The notes under the pieces are model-generated. The model did not search any database, had not been told where the DNA came from, and was given only the letters and a program-made list of their open reading frames with translations. The translations under genes and the position numbers were made by a program. DNA of 64,000 nt from contig CAJTZW010000003.1 in the NCBI GenBank assembly GCA_910584305.1, positions 55,106-119,105 on the forward strand. Direction: 5' to 3'. Each line of letters begins with the position of its first letter. The first letter of the stretch is position 1. The DNA is from an uncultured Bacilli bacterium (GTDB lineage: Bacteria > Bacillota_I > Bacilli_A > RF39 > UBA660). Below are positions 17,628 to 25,159 of the stretch, piece by piece.

Positions 17628-19148
17628 TTACCACAATAATTTATATAATTTAAATTTAACAAATTCCTGATTAGAATTCCAGTAAAAGAACTCTGAAGCA
17701 CTCTCATATACCAATTCTAATCTTCCAGATTCTTCAAGATTTTGTATTGTATCATCTGTTCCCCCACTAATATTAGGGACATACAAAACATAAGCCGAGG
17801 AAGAGGTGTTAGCAACTGCAACATCAAAGTCACTTGAAAAAAGATCGGTATTCAAACTCTTATCCCAGGTTACAAAAGAAAAGTACCTTTGGTTCTCTAC
17901 ACTATAAAACTTTCTATTTTTCAAATATCCCTGAATCACTCCAGTCATATTCTCATTTGTGGATAAAATTATAGCATCACTTTCAATATGTTCCTCAATA
18001 AATGCAGCTATGAACGGAGCATCTGTCATTGTATGCTGAATGTCATTATAAGCCGCCTTTATCCCGTAAGGAATCGAAAGCATACAAAATAAAAGCAATA
18101 ATCCCTGTAAAGCATATTCACAGATAGAATATTTTTTTATAATAGAAAATATTCGCCCCTTACTTGGTGTTATCTCCTCTTCCTTACAAATCCATGCAAC
18201 AAACATTAATAAAAATATAATAATAATAGCCCTTGGGGTAATGCTATAAAAGAGCACCACACTCACAAATAAATAAAAGGCATAAGAAATAACGAATAAA
18301 ATTGTATCCTTTGGATGTATAAACATGTTCACACATAAAATAAGAAGAAGAAATCCTACAATAATGTAAAAATATTCCCATGCAAAATTATACCCAGTAA
18401 TATAATAAAATTCCATATTATAGCCACTCATAAAAAGATTACAAAATTCTAAAAAAGTAAAAGGCCCATAATTACTAGTTCCAATACTTTGCACCAAAGA
18501 ATTATCAGAATAACTACCTACCAGTTGTAAACATAAAACAATACCACCCAAAAACCCAATTAAACAGCCAATTCCATGTTTCCAAGAAATTCTCCGATTC
18601 TTAATACAGTTTATAAAAGTCTCTAGTATAAAGAAAAATAACAAAATACTAGCCATACCAGCCATCATAACATGTGTATTAAATAAGAGAAATAATAACA
18701 CCCCATAAAGTAAAGGTCGTTCACTACGTTTTTGATACAATAAACAAATACATGTAATACAAAAAGCAATCAAACAATAATTCCTAGAGATTACAGAATA
18801 ATAATAGATAAATGGTGAACTAAAAACAAGAACTGTTCTTACCAATTTAGAAAAAGGTGCTTTAAATAAAATTAAAAAAGCTGTAACCATCATAATAAAG
18901 TAACTAATCCAAGAAACTACATAAATAGGGCATCCTAACTTTGCAAAAGGAAATAAAATGAAATGCCACAAACAGGGATGTCCCTCAAAATGCATCTGTT
19001 TAAAAATATCAAAAGCGGATAAATCCCTAGCAATATCCCATGCTTGTACCTCATCACGGAATGGTTCATGATACATAAGAATGAATCCTGTAATTAAACA
19101 AAGAATAATAAATATGGTCCAATTATATATTTTATCTAACCTTTTCAA
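17628..19148 (-). CDS. GT-C type membrane glycosyltransferase-like protein, copy 2
   Basis: A 506-residue paralogue of the protein at 11367-12896. It has a positively charged start, one membrane segment, the outward acidic pair Asp32-Glu33 in FRDEVQAW, then EGHPCLWHFILFPFAKLG, many further membrane segments and a soluble C-terminal domain. The start codon is TTG, with GAGGAG at the correct distance, and a clear promoter lies upstream (19189-19217). The FAD oxidoreductase gene follows after 12 bases, so the two form one unit. The substrate is unknown. The soluble tails of the two copies differ much more than the membrane parts. Confidence 0.75.
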   Translation of the reverse strand: MKRLDKIYNWTIFIILCLITGFILMYHEPFRDEVQAWDIARDLSAFDIFKQMHFEGHPCLWHFILFPFAKLGCPIYVVSWISYFIMMVTAFLILFKAPFSKLVRTVLVFSSPFIYYYSVISRNYCLIAFCITCICLLYQKRSERPLLYGVLLFLLFNTHVMMAGMASILLFFFILETFINCIKNRRISWKHGIGCLIGFLGGIVLCLQLVGSYSDNSLVQSIGTSNYGPFTFLEFCNLFMSGYNMEFYYITGYNFAWEYFYIIVGFLLLILCVNMFIHPKDTILFVISYAFYLFVSVVLFYSITPRAIIIIFLLMFVAWICKEEEITPSKGRIFSIIKKYSICEYALQGLLLLFCMLSIPYGIKAAYNDIQHTMTDAPFIAAFIEEHIESDAIILSTNENMTGVIQGYLKNRKFYSVENQRYFSFVTWDKSLNTDLFSSDFDVAVANTSSSAYVLYVPNISGGTDDTIQNLEESGRLELVYESASEFFYWNSNQEFVKFKLYKLLW

Positions 19149-19188
19149 AATCCCACTCCTCTGTTATAACCCTATTTATCCTACTCTC

Positions 19189-19217
19189 ATTATAACATGA
19201 ACCAATCAAAACGTAAA
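19189..19217 (-). promoter_or_regulatory. Promoter of the GT-C/FAD oxidoreductase unit
   Basis: On the minus strand TTTACG, 17 bases, TATAAT, about 40 bases before the TTG start at 19148. Confidence 0.6.
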
Positions 19218-19300
19218 AGGTCATGGGTTTATTTCACCGAAAATGACATCATTTTAGTATACAAACAAGATAAAAACTTTGTCAGTATATGTAGATTTGA

Positions 19301-19329
19301 TTGTACAAGAACAATTTTTATTGTAATAT
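19301..19329 (+). promoter_or_regulatory. Promoter of the RodA/FtsW gene
   Basis: TTGTAC, 17 bases, TAATAT, ending 20 bases before the ATG at 19349. GGTGA lies between them. Confidence 0.55.
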
Positions 19330-19348
19330 GGGCATATGGTGATTATAT

Positions 19349-20479
19349 ATGAAAACAATATTCAAATATAAAATAGACAAATCAATTTTTATCTGCATCT
19401 TACTCTTTGCTATCATTAGTATTATTACTATCTATAGTTCACAAACCATTTTAAAAGAGGAATATCAAAATTTAGCAATGAAACAAGCTATATGGTATCT
19501 AGTTGGAGGGTTTATTGTATATTGCATGTTGATTTTAGGAAACCGAGGTATACTAAAACATATTTGGATTTTATATATTATTGGAAACATCAGCTTATTT
19601 GGACTTTTCTTTTTTGGAACAAGTATTAATGATGCCAAATGCTGGTATACAATCAAAGGAATTGGAACTATACAACCAAGTGAATTTATGAAGATTATCT
19701 TAATTTTAACACTAGCCAAAATGATTCATGATTTTCATCAGAATTTTTCAAATCCCACAATCAAAGAAGAATTCATATTCTTAATGAAAGCGGGTATTAT
19801 CATCATTATCCCATGCATCCTAACCTTTCTACAACCAGATACTGGAGTTGTATTAATTTACCTACTCATTTCTGTTGTTATGCTATTTATTGGAGGAATT
19901 CGATATCGTTGGTTTGTATTACTATTTCTGTGCCTTGGTATAGGAGTAGGAAGTGTACTAATCATATACTTTATGAATACCGATTTATTCATTAAAATAT
20001 TTGGAACAAGTTTCTTTTTACGCGTCGATAGGCTATTAGACTGGTCCAACAAAAGTGGGTTTCAATTAACAAATGGAATCACAGCAATTGGCTCTGCCGG
20101 ACTTTTTGGCCATGGATTTAGACAAACACCAATTTACTTTCCAGAAGCACAGACAGACTTTATCTTTGCTGTATATGCAAGCAATTTTGGACTTATCGGT
20201 TGCTTACTACTGTTATCATTAATTGCCTTCTTTGATATACGATTGTCCCTAACAGCAATACATAGTCACTCTAACATCAATAAATATATCATTGGGGGAA
20301 TTTTAGGAATGCTTATCTATCAACAATTGCAAAACATCGGAATGACCTTTGGCCTAATGCCCATTACAGGAATCACTCTGCCCTTTATCAGCTATGGAGG
20401 ATCCAGTCTACTAAGCTACATGATAATGGTTGGAATTATTTTCAATATATCAAACGAAGATGTAAAATTCGCCAAGTGA
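19349..20479 (+). CDS. RodA/FtsW/SpoVE family lipid II polymerase
   Basis: A 376-residue polytopic protein of the SEDS family, which polymerises lipid II into glycan strands together with a class B PBP. It has about ten membrane segments. Motifs in order: IYSS after the first segment, KCWYTIKGIGTIQPSEFMKI (the usual RWI...QPSE), a long outer loop with GFGHGFRQTP-type residues and QTDFIFAV, and the end PITGITLPFISYGGSSL. Its short size and absent tail fit RodA or a FtsW paralogue; I cannot decide between elongation, division and spore cortex. It is one of the few plus-strand genes here and is transcribed alone. Confidence 0.87.
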   Translation: MKTIFKYKIDKSIFICILLFAIISIITIYSSQTILKEEYQNLAMKQAIWYLVGGFIVYCMLILGNRGILKHIWILYIIGNISLFGLFFFGTSINDAKCWYTIKGIGTIQPSEFMKIILILTLAKMIHDFHQNFSNPTIKEEFIFLMKAGIIIIIPCILTFLQPDTGVVLIYLLISVVMLFIGGIRYRWFVLLFLCLGIGVGSVLIIYFMNTDLFIKIFGTSFFLRVDRLLDWSNKSGFQLTNGITAIGSAGLFGHGFRQTPIYFPEAQTDFIFAVYASNFGLIGCLLLLSLIAFFDIRLSLTAIHSHSNINKYIIGGILGMLIYQQLQNIGMTFGLMPITGITLPFISYGGSSLLSYMIMVGIIFNISNEDVKFAK

Positions 20480-20566
20480 TTTCCAAAAATTGGCAAAAAC
20501 AAAGACTATTTATCAATAGAAATATTAAAAATAATCTGTTATACTTAACAAAAGGATGTGAAGTAT

Positions 20567-20734
20567 ATGCCTAGAAAATATGAAAAAAAGTTAAAACAAA
20601 AAATTGTTACAATTATTGTTGATAAGAAAAATTCAACCAAGAAAACAGCAGAGAAATATGATATTCCACTAAAAACTGTAGAAAAGTGGATTACTGCTTA
20701 CAATAAAGATAAAAATGTATTTAAAGAAAAATAA
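20567..20734 (+). CDS. 55-residue helix-turn-helix protein (transposase OrfA-like)
   Basis: A short gene with AAAGGATG seven bases before its ATG and a possible promoter (TAGAAA, 17 bases, TATACT at 20539-20544). The basic product (MPRKYEKKLKQKIV...) has one helix-turn-helix: STKKTAEKYDIPLKTVEKWITAY. This is the N-terminal DNA-binding module of IS3/IS630-type transposases. No catalytic part follows, because the frame ends in the terminator. It may be a stand-alone regulator or a leftover of an insertion sequence. Confidence 0.6.
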   Translation: MPRKYEKKLKQKIVTIIVDKKNSTKKTAEKYDIPLKTVEKWITAYNKDKNVFKEK

Positions 20735-20754
20735 CGCCTTACCAAGCGTTATTT
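20729..20754. terminator. Bidirectional terminator
   Basis: AAATAACGC / GCGTTATTT, a nine-base-pair stem with an eight-base loop between convergent genes. It overlaps the stop codons of both the small HTH gene and prmC. Confidence 0.75.
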
Positions 20755-21462
20755 ATTATATATGAATAAAAACCTATCTCTTCCCTGTAAATCCTTTTCT
20801 ATCCAAATCTTACTATGTGGAAAAGACTGTCTTGCAACCAAAGTAATATCATTTGCCTGTGTAAAACCAATTTCAAAAGCAAGTAAGAATTTATCTTTCA
20901 CACAGGTAGTAGCTTGATTTAAAATTTTCTTATAAAAATATAATCCATGATCCTCTGCATATAAGGCCAGATGTGGCTCATTATTTTTTACGATATCTTG
21001 TATTTCTTCCTCATAAGAAATATAAGGCGGATTACTAATAATAACATCATATTGTTTCTGAATTCCAGATAACATATCCCCTTCCATAAAATGTACAGAA
21101 GCCTGATTTCTATCATTATTCTTCTTTGCAACCATAAGTGCATCAGAAGATATATCAACTGCATCGATATCTAAAGATAATTCCTTACTCAAAGTAATTG
21201 CAATACAACCACTCCCAGTTCCTAAATCGATTACATTCAAATCATGTAAAGCAAAATATTTACGAATATAATGAATTGTTTTTTCAACAAGTCCTTCCGT
21301 TTCAAATCTAGGTATTAAAACATTTTTATTTACAATAAAATTATATCCATAAAAATCAACATTTCCAACAATATATTGAACAGGTTCTCCATTATCAAGT
21401 CGTATTAATGCATCATCTATATTCCCTTGATAATATTTTTCTAAATATTCTATATCAGTCAT
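20749..21462 (-). CDS. prmC: Release factor glutamine methyltransferase PrmC (HemK)
   Basis: This enzyme methylates the Gln of the GGQ motif of RF1 and RF2 with S-adenosylmethionine. The methyltransferase fold is complete: GEPVQYIVG at the domain border, VLIPRFETE, SAM-binding DLGTGSGCIAI and the catalytic NPPYIS. The N-terminal helical domain is cut down: only 27 residues precede GEPVQY against about 80 in most family members, and the protein is 237 residues long instead of about 280. The gene follows prfA, its substrate gene, as usual, but a chimeric frame lies between them. Confidence 0.92.
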   Translation of the reverse strand: MTDIEYLEKYYQGNIDDALIRLDNGEPVQYIVGNVDFYGYNFIVNKNVLIPRFETEGLVEKTIHYIRKYFALHDLNVIDLGTGSGCIAITLSKELSLDIDAVDISSDALMVAKKNNDRNQASVHFMEGDMLSGIQKQYDVIISNPPYISYEEEIQDIVKNNEPHLALYAEDHGLYFYKKILNQATTCVKDKFLLAFEIGFTQANDITLVARQSFPHSKIWIEKDLQGRDRFLFIYNK

Positions 21463-21489
21463 AACTCACATACCATTATAAAATAGAAA

Positions 21490-22035
21490 TTACACATTTC
21501 TATTTATCATTTCTTTAACTTTTACTCTCGCTTTTTGAAGCTCTACATCAGGTACACTAAAATCATTTTCAATAGCTCTATAAACAGTTTTCTCTTCTTG
21601 TATTACTTCATCTCTGACTCTTTCACACTCAATGTAATTTTGATAGCCATCAATATCCAATGCATATCGTCCTTGTTCTAACTTTAAGATATTTGCCTCT
21701 TGTAAAGCAGATTTTAACTCATCGTAAGTTACAGTAGCATTAATATTTGGATATTTTTTTTGCAACTTTCCAAATCCATTTTCTGCAATTTTAGAATAAA
21801 AAAACTCAGATACACTGGCAAAATCCCTATATTTACTCCCACCAATTTCTTCTAAAAGAGTAAACAACTCACAATACATAGAATAATTCTTTGGTATAAT
21901 TTTCAATTTCCCAACATTAAGACCATCAATTAAAATTTTCCCACTCGTTGGCTTTTCTTCACGATATAACATTTTAATTAAGGTAGATTTCCCACATCCA
22001 GTAGAACCAATTACAAAAACAAATTCTCCCTTCAT
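21490..22035 (-). CDS. Chimeric protein: FtsE Walker-A segment joined to an unknown domain
   Basis: The first about 45 residues (KGEFVFVIGSTGCGKSTLIK...GLNVGKLK) copy residues 29-72 of the FtsE encoded at 60307-61011 almost exactly. At DNA level 21901-22032 and 60796-60927 differ at only about six of 132 bases. The remaining about 135 residues (from IIPKNYSMYC to KVKEMINRNV) are not an ABC domain and I do not recognise them; signature, Q-loop and Walker B are absent. The ATG at 22035 uses the ribosome site AGAGGTGAG at the end of prfA. The P-loop may fold without function. It is either a new fusion gene or debris of a duplication dropped between prfA and prmC. Confidence 0.7.
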   Translation of the reverse strand: MKGEFVFVIGSTGCGKSTLIKMLYREEKPTSGKILIDGLNVGKLKIIPKNYSMYCELFTLLEEIGGSKYRDFASVSEFFYSKIAENGFGKLQKKYPNINATVTYDELKSALQEANILKLEQGRYALDIDGYQNYIECERVRDEVIQEEKTVYRAIENDFSVPDVELQKARVKVKEMINRNV

Positions 22036-22036
22036 A

Positions 22037-23092
22037 CTACTCACCTCTTAATTTACGAGCCTGATCCTCTGTAATCAGTGCCTCAATGACCTTATCCAAA
22101 TCCCCCTGCATAACTCTATCAAGTGTATTTATTGTAAAACCAATTCTATGATCCGTTACCCTATTTTGTGGATAATTATACGTACGAATTTTTTCAGAAC
22201 GATCCCCAGTACCTATCTTACTACGACGCTCTGCACCCTCTTGTTCTTCCTTCTCACGAAGTTTTAAATCGTATAAACGAGTTTTTAAAATTTTAATCGC
22301 TTTATCTTTATTTTTAATTTGAGAACGTTCTGTTTGAGAATAAACAACAAGTCCTGTTGGAATATGGGTAAGACGAACAGCACTATCTGTCGTATTAACT
22401 CCCTGTCCTCCACACCCAGAGGCCCTCGTAATATCAATACGAACTTCACTCATATCAAGTTCAAAATCAAAATCCTCTGCTTCTGGCATAACAAGTACTG
22501 TCGCCGTAGAAGTATGAACTCTTCCTTGTGTTTCTGTTGCTGGTACTCTTTGTACCCTATGTGCACCACTCTCATACTTTAGTTTAGAATAAACATTATC
22601 ACCTTTTACTGTAAAACTGATAAGAGAATACCCTCCAGCCTCTGATGGATATTCCTCATTAATTTCGGTACTCCATCCTTGCTTTTCCGAATAATGTTTA
22701 TACATATCAAAAAGGTCTCCAGCAAATATATTTCCTTCATCTCCACCAGCAGCACCACGGATTTCCAAAATAACATTCTTCCCATCATTAGGATCTTTTG
22801 GGAGCAATATGATTTCCAAATCTGATTTTAATTTTTCCAAAGCTTCCTCTGACTCTTTTAATTCTTCACGAGCCATTTCACCAAGTTCTGGATCTTTAAC
22901 CATCTCTTTAGCGTCTACAATACTTTGTTCTAATTTCTTATACTGCAAATAAGCTTCATAAGCCTCTCTAAGCCCTGCTTGCTCCTTTGTAAGTTCCAAA
23001 GTTTTCTTTACATTAGATATCACTTCTGGGTTCATTAGTTCTTCATTAATTTCATTATAACGAGCTTCAATTGCTTCTAATCTCTCTAGCAT
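22037..23092 (-). CDS. prfA: Peptide chain release factor 1
   Basis: RF1 ends translation at UAA and UAG. The 351 residues contain the anticodon-like tripeptide PAT (in HRVQRVPATETQGRVH), which marks RF1 and not RF2, and the catalytic GGQ in SGCGGQGVNTTDSAVRL. The N-terminal coiled domain and the C-terminal KIRTYNYPQNRVTDHRIG stretch are complete. It is the first gene of the prfA-chimera-prmC operon, behind a strong promoter at 23119-23147. Its stop overlaps the start region of the chimera. Confidence 0.97.
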   Translation of the reverse strand: MLERLEAIEARYNEINEELMNPEVISNVKKTLELTKEQAGLREAYEAYLQYKKLEQSIVDAKEMVKDPELGEMAREELKESEEALEKLKSDLEIILLPKDPNDGKNVILEIRGAAGGDEGNIFAGDLFDMYKHYSEKQGWSTEINEEYPSEAGGYSLISFTVKGDNVYSKLKYESGAHRVQRVPATETQGRVHTSTATVLVMPEAEDFDFELDMSEVRIDITRASGCGGQGVNTTDSAVRLTHIPTGLVVYSQTERSQIKNKDKAIKILKTRLYDLKLREKEEQEGAERRSKIGTGDRSEKIRTYNYPQNRVTDHRIGFTINTLDRVMQGDLDKVIEALITEDQARKLRGE

Positions 23093-23118
23093 AAACTCAC
23101 CCTTTCAAACTACTTTCG

Positions 23119-23147
23119 ATTATACTATAAATATATGGTTTTCGCAA
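23119..23147 (-). promoter_or_regulatory. Promoter of the prfA operon
   Basis: On the minus strand TTGCGA, 17 bases, TATAAT, about 26 bases before the prfA start. Confidence 0.7.
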
Positions 23148-23263
23148 TCCTATAATAACGATTAAAGCTATATTCAAGCCATTTTATAGCAACTATAAAT
23201 TATAAAAATATATGCTTTGACTTATTCAAAAAATCTATTGTAAAATAAATTTTTTTGTGATAC

Positions 23264-23376
23264 GATGAATGTGTCAAGGAAACTTGAATATATTATAAAA
23301 GGATATACCTAATATGGTAGGTTAGGTATACTCCTTTATTGGGTTGTACACACTAATCACTCACATGAGCGCTAGT
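23264..23376 (+). ncRNA. Candidate structured RNA element, copy A
   Basis: On the plus strand a short stem with a GAAA tetraloop (CAAG-GAAA-CTTG, 23277-23288) is followed by 14 AT-rich bases. Next comes a long stem-loop (AAGGATATACCTAA pairing with TTAGGTATACTCCTT, 23300-23337). A third hairpin (CACACTA / TAGTGTG, about 23349-23372) runs into TTTTTT, as in a terminator. The first two hairpins with the same spacing, and the 20 bases GAATGTGTCAAGGAAACTTG, occur again on the minus strand near 46984. I know no named family that fits. It could be a small RNA, a leader, or a piece of a mobile element. Confidence 0.45.
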
Positions 23377-23429
23377 GTGTTTTTTCTATTTAAACAGTAA
23401 TAAAAATACTAGAATAAATAGGAGGATTA

Positions 23430-23567
23430 TCACATGAGACAAAATTTTTCTCTCTTCGTCATAAAAATCACCTCCTCTATATAAATAAAGGAGTGCACTA
23501 ACGCTTTTGGTATATCCAGTGCATTATTATAAATGAACACACGCATAGTAACAACAAAAATAATCAT
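23430..23567 (-). CDS. Possible 45-residue peptide, repeat copy 1
   Basis: The frame starts MIIFVVTMRVFIYNN, continues ALDIPKALVHSFIYIEEVIF and ends MTKREKFCLM. The first 26 codons match the frame at 23725-23814 in both sequence and start. GAGGAGGTGATTTTT precedes the internal ATG of MTKREKFCLM, the kind of start seen in small holin-like (type I) toxins, so the tail could also be a truncated separate peptide. Expression is unproven, and there is no strong ribosome site for the first ATG. Confidence 0.3.
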   Translation of the reverse strand: MIIFVVTMRVFIYNNALDIPKALVHSFIYIEEVIFMTKREKFCLM

Positions 23568-23828
23568 ACAAATATCGACAACACTATATCCTAAAATTAT
23601 AAGGTCATAATGAATAAATATATAATGAAAGGATATACCTAAATGCTAATGTTTAGAAAACAAAATTTGATTTAGAGGTTTGTAAATAAAGAAATTTTCC
23701 ACATTATAAATATTAAAAAATTACTTAATTAAAAAGGAAACACACTAACACTTTTGATATATCCAGTGAATTATTATAAATGAAAGTACTCATAGTAACA
23801 ACAAAAATAGTCATACAAATATCGACAA
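23505..23828. repeat. Imperfect direct repeat of about 86 bp
   Basis: The stretch CACTAACGCTTTTGGTATAT...CATACAAATATCGACAA (about 23497-23582) recurs at about 23742-23828 with roughly 85-90 percent identity. Each copy is preceded at some distance by AAGGATATACCTAA (23300 and about 23627). The GGATATACC part of that is complementary to the GGTATATCC inside copy 1 (GATATATCC in copy 2), so a long-range pairing within each unit is possible. Confidence 0.65.
23725..23814 (-). CDS. Possible 29-residue peptide, repeat copy 2
   Basis: The frame MTIFVVTMSTFIYNN followed by SLDISKVLVCFLFN is a close relative of the frame at 23430-23567 and ends earlier. It lies just after the aspS terminator. The shared part is hydrophobic. 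Selection on the protein is only suggested by the kept frame in both copies. Confidence 0.25.
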   Translation of the reverse strand: MTIFVVTMSTFIYNNSLDISKVLVCFLFN

Positions 23829-23852
23829 AAAAATTGTGGGACTCACAATTTT
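23828..23852. terminator. Terminator of the hisS-aspS operon
   Basis: AAAAAATTGTG / CACAATTTTTT, a stem of about ten pairs with a five-base loop, directly after aspS on the minus strand. Confidence 0.8.
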
Positions 23853-23857
23853 TTATA

Positions 23858-25159
23858 TTATGGATTTAGTCGATTAGGTCCTCTAAAAATAAACATCGAT
23901 TCTTTTAAAGAAGGAAGACCTAGTAATAACATTGTAAGTCTATCTACTCCAAGTCCAAATCCACCATGAGGGGGACATCCATACTTAAAGAATTCTAAAT
24001 AAAATTCAACATCCTTCTTTAATCCTTTTTCTTCTGCTTGCTTAACTAATACATCATATCTGTGCTCTCTTTGCGCACCAGTTGTAATTTCGACACCTCG
24101 CCATATTAAGTCATACCCTTGTGGAACGCCATTCTTTCGCATATGATAGAAAGCACGCTTTTCACTAGGATAATCTGTAACAAAGATAAACTCGCTATGA
24201 TATTCTTCCATTGCATATTTATATGCTAATCTCTCTGCTTCAGTAGTTAAGTCTAAAACATCATCTGTTTTATATCCATATCGTTTTTCTAGTTCTACAT
24301 ATAAATTTGCTAGTGTAATACGTGGAAATTTACCTTCTGGAACAATAACATCTTGTCCATATGTTGACTTAATCTGCTCCCCATATGTTTCATGAATATG
24401 TCGTAACATATGTGTAAGAAGCTCTTCTTCCAAATCCATGACATCCTCATAAGAGTTAATATAACTAAATTCCAAATCAAATCCAGTAAACTCTGTTGTA
24501 TGACGACTTGTATTAGAGTTTTCTGCACGATATACCGGTCCAACTTCAAAAATCCTCTCAAATCCAGAAGCCATAGCCATTTGTTTATAGAATTGTGGCG
24601 ACTGAGCTAAATATGCTTTTCTATCAAAATACTTAACCTCAAATACTTCACTACCTGACTCACTTGCTGCCCCTATTAACTTTGGTGTATGAATTTCCAT
24701 AAAATCCTTACTATATAAGAACTCTCTCATAACCTTTACCATTTCACTTTGTACTTTAAAAATAGTAGCATTATATTCATTCCGTAAATCTAAGAAACGA
24801 TAATCTAATCTCGTATCAATCTCAGCACCGTCCTTATCCTTTATATTCAAAGGAAGTTCTGGAAGTGAACAAGAAGTAACTTCTATTTGTGATGGAACAA
24901 CTTCCATTCCATTTAATTTAACCTTTGGACTTTCTAATACTTTTCCTTTTATTTTAACAGTGCTTTCTAGTGTCATAGAACTTACAAGTTCTACCATTTC
25001 GTTATTCTGTTCTTCTGATTTTTCAATCGTTATTTGAACCTTGCCTGTCTTATCTCTTACAATGACAAATTGAACCCACTGTAAATCCCTAATATTTTCT
25101 ACAAATCCTTGAATTTCAATTTCTTCATTAAAATGATCTTTAAGCTCATTAATTTTCAT
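23858..25159 (-). CDS. aspS: Aspartate-tRNA ligase, archaeal/non-discriminating type
   Basis: A class II synthetase of 433 residues: an N-terminal OB fold binding the anticodon (EIEIQGFVENIRDLQWVQFV), motif 2 (FERIFEVGPVYRAE) and motif 3 (GFGLGVDRLTMLLLG). It lacks the GAD insertion of the usual bacterial AspRS (about 590 residues) and has the short layout of archaeal-type enzymes. Some Bacillota carry such a copy, often able to charge tRNA-Asn with Asp for later amidation by GatCAB. I start at the ATG at 25159 (GGAG before it), which overlaps hisS by 11 bases; upstream in-frame ATGs lie inside hisS. Whether it is truly non-discriminating needs biochemical proof. Confidence 0.93.
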   Translation of the reverse strand: MKINELKDHFNEEIEIQGFVENIRDLQWVQFVIVRDKTGKVQITIEKSEEQNNEMVELVSSMTLESTVKIKGKVLESPKVKLNGMEVVPSQIEVTSCSLPELPLNIKDKDGAEIDTRLDYRFLDLRNEYNATIFKVQSEMVKVMREFLYSKDFMEIHTPKLIGAASESGSEVFEVKYFDRKAYLAQSPQFYKQMAMASGFERIFEVGPVYRAENSNTSRHTTEFTGFDLEFSYINSYEDVMDLEEELLTHMLRHIHETYGEQIKSTYGQDVIVPEGKFPRITLANLYVELEKRYGYKTDDVLDLTTEAERLAYKYAMEEYHSEFIFVTDYPSEKRAFYHMRKNGVPQGYDLIWRGVEITTGAQREHRYDVLVKQAEEKGLKKDVEFYLEFFKYGCPPHGGFGLGVDRLTMLLLGLPSLKESMFIFRGPNRLNP

